A stretch of DNA of 64,000 nucleotides. It comes from Pollutimonas sp. M17. GTDB taxonomy: Bacteria; Pseudomonadota; Gammaproteobacteria; Burkholderiales; Burkholderiaceae_B. Under the pieces are notes generated by a model. It ran no database searches. It saw nothing but the letters and a program-made list of their open reading frames with translations, and had not been told where the DNA came from. This document shows positions 60,108 through 64,000 of this stretch, in pieces. The stretch lies in assembly GCF_025836975.1 (NCBI RefSeq), contig NZ_CP107548.1:3472001-3536000 (forward strand), in the 5' to 3' direction. How positions within the stretch are numbered: position 1 is the first letter of the stretch; every line of letters begins with the position of its first letter. Both the position numbers and the translations under genes were made by a program.

Positions 60108-61948
60108 GCCCGCGCTCCATTGCCTGGCCCGCCGACCTGCTCCGGCCGATGGCACGGCTCCAGCGTGGCCACGGTGCTGCAGGCCGCCATGCCTCCTTCC
60201 CGCAGGGCCGCCTCGGCATGTCCGCCCATCGAAGAAAAAATCCGCTCTTCTGCGGACATGCCCGTCTTCAATGCCACCTCATCCGACGACAGATTGCAAT
60301 AGATCCGCAGCACGCTGCCGTTGCCCAATCGCCATCCGGCACGCACGGCAAGCGGCCCCGCCACCTCGGCGAAAAGGTTTTTCGCGCCCCTCAGCCAAGG
60401 GCTGATGAATTCGCGGCGCGCTGCCAGCAAGGCCCGGTACTCCTCGCGCCACTGCACGCCGCCCGCGCCTCTCAAGCCCGGCAGTGCCCGGGATTGCTCC
60501 CAGGCATGCTCATCGTTCGGATCGGGTATGCGATCGCGCGCTTGCGGATCCGAAAATGCCGGAAATGCGGCAAACTCATTGCGCCGCCCTTCACGCACCG
60601 CCGTCGCCAGTTCCGCATCGTTGAAGCTGGTGAAATACAGGAACGGCGCCGTCGACCCGTACTCCTCGCCCATGAAGACCAGAGGGATGTGCGGCGCCAG
60701 CAACTGAAGGGCGATGGCCGCCCGCAGCGCATCGGGCTTCCGGGCGCACAGCGTGGTCAGGCGTTCGCCAAAAGCGCGATTTCCGGTCTGGTCGTGGTTC
60801 TGTAAAAAGAAAACGAAAGCCGAGGGGGGCAGGCCGGCACTGGGCTCGCCGCGCGGCCGGCCATCGCGCCAGGCGCTGGGCTGTCCCTGGTACAGGAAGC
60901 CCTCTCCCAGGCAGCGGGCCAGCTCGCCTGCGCAATCCCCGCCATAAGCGGAGTAATAGCCCTGGCTCTCGCCCGTCAGGATCCGATGCAGCACATGATG
61001 GGCGTCATCGTTCCACTGCGCGTCGAACCCCTTTCCGAGCAGGCTGGCGGCATTGTCGTCGTTTTCCAGCACCAGGTGCACATGACGCCCCGGATCGAGA
61101 TGGCTGCGGACAAAATCGGCCATTTCGGGCAGCCATCCCGGCTCCGAGATTGCATGCACGGCATCCAGGCGCAAACCGTCGAAACGGTATTCGCGCAGCC
61201 AGTACAGGGCGTTCTCGGCGAAGAAAGCACGCACCTGATTTCTGCGGAAGTCGATCGCCGGCCCCCATGGGGTCATCCGATCCTCCCGGAAGAATTCGGG
61301 CGCATAGCCGGACAGATAATTTCCTTCCGGGCCGAAATGGTTGTAGACCACGTCCAGGAATACCTGCATGCCCATGCCATGCGCCGTATCCACCAGCAGG
61401 CGCAGATCGTCGGGACTGCCGTAGGCGGTGTCGGGCGCATACGGCAGCACGCCGTCATAGCCCCAATTGCGCGGACCGGGGAAGTCGGCCACCGGCATGA
61501 GTTCGATGGCCGTTATCCCCAGTTCGGACAAGTCGGCCAGCCGCTCCTGGACGCCGCGAAAACCGCCGGCCAGCCCGGCATGGATCTCGTACAGCACGGT
61601 CTGCTCCCAGGGCAGCCCGCGCCACTCCTTGTTGCGCCATGAATAGGCCGTGGTGTCGGAGACGATGCTGGCATCGTGGATGTCGCCATCCTGCAATCGC
61701 GAAGCGGGATCGGGCACGCGCAAGGTTCCGTCGACATGGTACCGATAGCGCGTGCCCGGCGCGCAGGCGCAGGTCAGTTCGTGAAAGCCCTGCGCGACGG
61801 CCTCCATGGGCCGGGCAGGCTGGCCGTCCAGCTCCAGGCAGACCTGGCGGGCGCTGGGCGCCCATAGACGAAAGCGCGTCAGCCCTTTTCCCACGCATAC
61901 CGCGCCGAAGCTGTAGTCGTAGCAATCGCCCTGGCCGACGTCAGACAT
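60104..61948 (-). CDS. treZ: Malto-oligosyltrehalose trehalohydrolase TreZ
   Basis: 614-residue GH13 enzyme releasing trehalose from maltooligosyl trehalose. An N-terminal carbohydrate-binding Ig-like domain (FRLWAPSARQVCLELDG) is followed by the barrel with VFLDVVYNHFGPEGNYL, FDGLRLDAVHAISE (nucleophile Asp), LVLENDDN (acid/base Glu) and NHDQTGN. The start ATG overlaps the glgX stop by 8 bp. Together with TreY it is the two-step trehalose route. Confidence 0.95.
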   Translation of the reverse strand: MSDVGQGDCYDYSFGAVCVGKGLTRFRLWAPSARQVCLELDGQPARPMEAVAQGFHELTCACAPGTRYRYHVDGTLRVPDPASRLQDGDIHDASIVSDTTAYSWRNKEWRGLPWEQTVLYEIHAGLAGGFRGVQERLADLSELGITAIELMPVADFPGPRNWGYDGVLPYAPDTAYGSPDDLRLLVDTAHGMGMQVFLDVVYNHFGPEGNYLSGYAPEFFREDRMTPWGPAIDFRRNQVRAFFAENALYWLREYRFDGLRLDAVHAISEPGWLPEMADFVRSHLDPGRHVHLVLENDDNAASLLGKGFDAQWNDDAHHVLHRILTGESQGYYSAYGGDCAGELARCLGEGFLYQGQPSAWRDGRPRGEPSAGLPPSAFVFFLQNHDQTGNRAFGERLTTLCARKPDALRAAIALQLLAPHIPLVFMGEEYGSTAPFLYFTSFNDAELATAVREGRRNEFAAFPAFSDPQARDRIPDPNDEHAWEQSRALPGLRGAGGVQWREEYRALLAARREFISPWLRGAKNLFAEVAGPLAVRAGWRLGNGSVLRIYCNLSSDEVALKTGMSAEERIFSSMGGHAEAALREGGMAACSTVATLEPCHRPEQVGGPGNGARA

Positions 61949-64000
61949 GGCGATGCTCCGCCTGGCCGGTAAAGGCAAGCAGCACCAGGCCATGGGCGCG
62001 TACGGTCTGGCTGTCCGCCCGCACAGGGCCCGGCATGGCCTCGGGGTGGGCCGTATCCAGTTCACGAGTCCAGGAAAAGTCCTGCGCGGGCAGCTGGAAT
62101 TCGATGTCCTCGTCTCCGGCGTTGACCAGCAACAATGACATATCCACGTCCTCATCCGCCACGCAGGCGCGCCGCAGGCCCAGAACACGCCCCTCGGCAT
62201 AATCCCATGCCGGCGGACTCATCGCCTGGCCGTCCATGTCGAACCAGGCAACCCGCGCCAGGCCGGGCAGGACGTCTGCGTCCCCATCCAGGAAACGGGG
62301 CATGCGCAAGGACGGATGCGCGCGCCTCAGCGCGGCCAGCCTGCCCATGAAGGCCATCAAGGCGCGTCCCTCGGGCTCCGCGGCCTGGGCCCAGTCCAGC
62401 CATGATGTCTCGTTGTCCTGGCAATAGGCGTTGTTGTTGCCGTCCTGGCTGTTGCCGAATTCGTCGCCCGCCAGCAGCATCGGGGTGCCGTTCGAGAAAA
62501 AGACGGTGGCCAGCATGGAGCGCAGCACACGGTCGCGCAGAGCCGACACCTGCTCGTCTGTGGCGGGTCCTTCCTCGCCCCAGTTGTTGCTGAAGTTCTC
62601 GCCATGCCCATCGGCATTGTCGTCGCCATTCGCTTCATTGTGCTTGTCGTTGTAGCTGACCACGTCCCGGGCCGTGAAGCCATCGTGCGAAGCCAGGAAA
62701 TTCACCGAGGCCCAGGGCCGGCGGTGGCGGCGGTCGAAGACGTCGGGCGTGCCCATCAGCCATCCGGCCAGGTCGCCGCGCAGGCCAGCCTCGCCCGCCC
62801 AGAAACGGCGGATGCCGTCCCTGAACTTGTCGTTCCACTCCGCAAAGCCCGGCGGGTGGTTGCCCAGCTGATAGCCGTCGGGCCCCGTGTCCCAGGGCTC
62901 GGATATCAGCTTCAGGCGCGACAGGACCGGGTCCTGGACGATGGCGTCGAAGAACCCCGAACCCGGGTCGAAGCCGGTACCCTCGCGTCCCAGGGTGACG
63001 CCAAGATCGAACCGGAAACCATCGATGCGGTAGCTTTGCGCCCAATAGCGCAGGGAGTCCATCACCATTTGCAGGACGCGCGGGTGCGACAGGTTCACCG
63101 TGTTGCCGCAACCGGTGTCGTTGATGTAGTAGCGCTCCTCGCCGGGTATCAGCCGGTAGTAGCTGGCGTTGTCCAGCCCGCGCCACGACAGCGTCGGACC
63201 CAGCTCGTTGCCTTCCGCCGTATGGTTGTAGACCACGTCCAGGATGACTTCGATACCGGCGCTTTGCAGGCGCCGGATGGCCATGCGCAAGTCGTTGGTC
63301 TTGCCGTGGGTCAGGTAGGCCGGCTCCGGCGCGAAGAAGGCCAGCGTGTTGTAGCCCCAGTAGTTGCGCAAGCCGCGTTCGACCAGGAAGTGATCCTGCA
63401 GGAAGGCGTGTATGGGCATCAGCTCTATGGCCGTTACGCCCAGCTTGTGCAGATGATCGATGAAGCGCGGGTTGGCCAGCCCCTCGCAGCTGCCGCGCAG
63501 CTCGCGCCGCAGATCGTCCCGGCGCATGGAAACGCCGCGCACATGGGCCTCGTAGATGACGGTTTCCGCCCATGGCGTATACGCGCGGCTTTGCATGCCC
63601 CAATTGAAGTTCTCGCCCGTGACCACGCACTTGGGCACGAGGGCGGCCGAATCGCGCCTGTCCAGGCTGAGGTCCGCCTTGGGATGCTGGACGCGATAGC
63701 CGAACAGAGCGTCCGACCAGCGCAGCGGGCCGTCCAGCTTGCGCGCATAAGGATCGATCAGCAGCTTTTGCGGATTGAAGCGATGCCCCCGCTTCGGGTC
63801 GTAGGGGCCGTATGCCCGATACCCATACAGCAAGCCCGGTTCGGCATCGGGCAGGTAGCCGTGCCAGATCTCGTCGGTGCATTCGGGCAGCGTGTAGCGC
63901 CGCAGTTCCTTGCGGCCCCTGGCATCGAAAATGCAAAGCTCGATCTTGCTGGCACTGGCTGAAAAAACGGCAAAATTCACACCCAGGCCGTCGCTGATCG
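61941..64000 (-). CDS. glgX: Glycogen debranching enzyme GlgX (5' end outside window)
   Basis: GH13 isoamylase-type enzyme that cuts alpha-1,6 branches of glycogen limit dextrins. The frame is open to the window edge and homology (GVNFAVFSASASKIELCIFD) continues through it, so the true start lies beyond 64000; at least 685 residues are visible. Active-site regions: VILDVVYNHTAEGNELGP, IDGFRFDLGVTLGRE (nucleophile), LISEPWDTG (acid/base), and FLASHDGFTARDVVSY. The C-terminus overlaps the treZ start. It opens branched glucan for MalQ, TreY and TreZ. Confidence 0.95.
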   Translation of the reverse strand, partial: ISDGLGVNFAVFSASASKIELCIFDARGRKELRRYTLPECTDEIWHGYLPDAEPGLLYGYRAYGPYDPKRGHRFNPQKLLIDPYARKLDGPLRWSDALFGYRVQHPKADLSLDRRDSAALVPKCVVTGENFNWGMQSRAYTPWAETVIYEAHVRGVSMRRDDLRRELRGSCEGLANPRFIDHLHKLGVTAIELMPIHAFLQDHFLVERGLRNYWGYNTLAFFAPEPAYLTHGKTNDLRMAIRRLQSAGIEVILDVVYNHTAEGNELGPTLSWRGLDNASYYRLIPGEERYYINDTGCGNTVNLSHPRVLQMVMDSLRYWAQSYRIDGFRFDLGVTLGREGTGFDPGSGFFDAIVQDPVLSRLKLISEPWDTGPDGYQLGNHPPGFAEWNDKFRDGIRRFWAGEAGLRGDLAGWLMGTPDVFDRRHRRPWASVNFLASHDGFTARDVVSYNDKHNEANGDDNADGHGENFSNNWGEEGPATDEQVSALRDRVLRSMLATVFFSNGTPMLLAGDEFGNSQDGNNNAYCQDNETSWLDWAQAAEPEGRALMAFMGRLAALRRAHPSLRMPRFLDGDADVLPGLARVAWFDMDGQAMSPPAWDYAEGRVLGLRRACVADEDVDMSLLLVNAGDEDIEFQLPAQDFSWTRELDTAHPEAMPGPVRADSQTVRAHGLVLLAFTGQAEHRHV

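Noticed and set aside
1-64000. tRNA, rRNA, CRISPR, insertion sequences or prophage
   Set aside because: No cloverleaf-like gene, spaced repeat array, transposase or phage protein could be found by reading either strand.

Overview
The window is a stretch of a high-GC, gene-dense chromosome of a betaproteobacterium, most likely Burkholderiales, family Alcaligenaceae (Bordetella/Achromobacter-like). This is inferred from the gene neighbourhoods (grxC-secB-gpsA, trmL-comF, rsmB-DUF4390-ntrY-ntrX, def-fmt divergent from dprA), from three Bug-type (TctC) periplasmic binding proteins, and from many organic-acid and branched-chain-type uptake systems. I see no rRNA, tRNA, CRISPR array, phage gene or transposase.

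Layout. 1-5280: housekeeping genes (glutaredoxin, cut by the window edge; SecB; GpsA; a Bug protein; TrmL; ComF; a BioC-like methyltransferase). 5300-12983: an Old Yellow Enzyme, then the leftward operon rsmB-DUF4390-ntrY-ntrX, whose NtrX-like regulator has no AAA+ domain, and rimO divergent from rsmB. 13005-17271: an accessory locus with a GntR regulator divergent from a translationally coupled trio: a divergent enolase paralogue with altered active-site residues, an APH-fold kinase and a LacI regulator. 17290-23882: a leftward TRAP transporter operon (dctPQM) with an FAD oxidoreductase, a crotonase-fold enzyme and a CoA-transferase, probably a catabolic route for an unknown organic acid. 24113-28679: a methyltransferase, fmt, def, dprA and an HMG-CoA lyase family gene.

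28684-36320 is the most patchy part. It has two small membrane proteins of unknown function (one in an AT-richer patch), a LysR-Bug-M24 hydrolase module in which the M24 protein lacks one metal-ligand position, a lone ABC ATPase with degenerate motifs, a class C beta-lactamase, a gene-free segment of about 590 bp holding a 226-bp imperfect palindrome and two sets of tandem repeats, and an amino-acid binding protein without permeases. 36397-44813 is one leftward operon: an acyl-CoA synthetase, a complete LIV-type ABC transporter and a PaaK-like CoA ligase, divergent from a Crp/Fnr regulator. The likely job is import and CoA activation of a carboxylic or aromatic acid.

45710-49563: a LysR regulator divergent from an SDR-SDR-DUF1097-DoxX operon. 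49612-53637: a third Bug gene, then the sulfate-activation operon cysH-cysD-cysN. 54026-55315: glutamate dehydrogenase, separated from cysH by an AT-rich regulatory region with repeated TTAATAG motifs. 55306-64000: a tightly overlapping leftward operon glgX (cut by the window edge)-treZ-malQ-treY, which would turn glycogen or maltodextrin into trehalose.

The best candidates for undescribed biology are the enolase-like/kinase locus, the TRAP-linked acid catabolism operon beside it, the degenerate ABC ATPase, and the palindromic repeat region around 34.8-35.1 kb.
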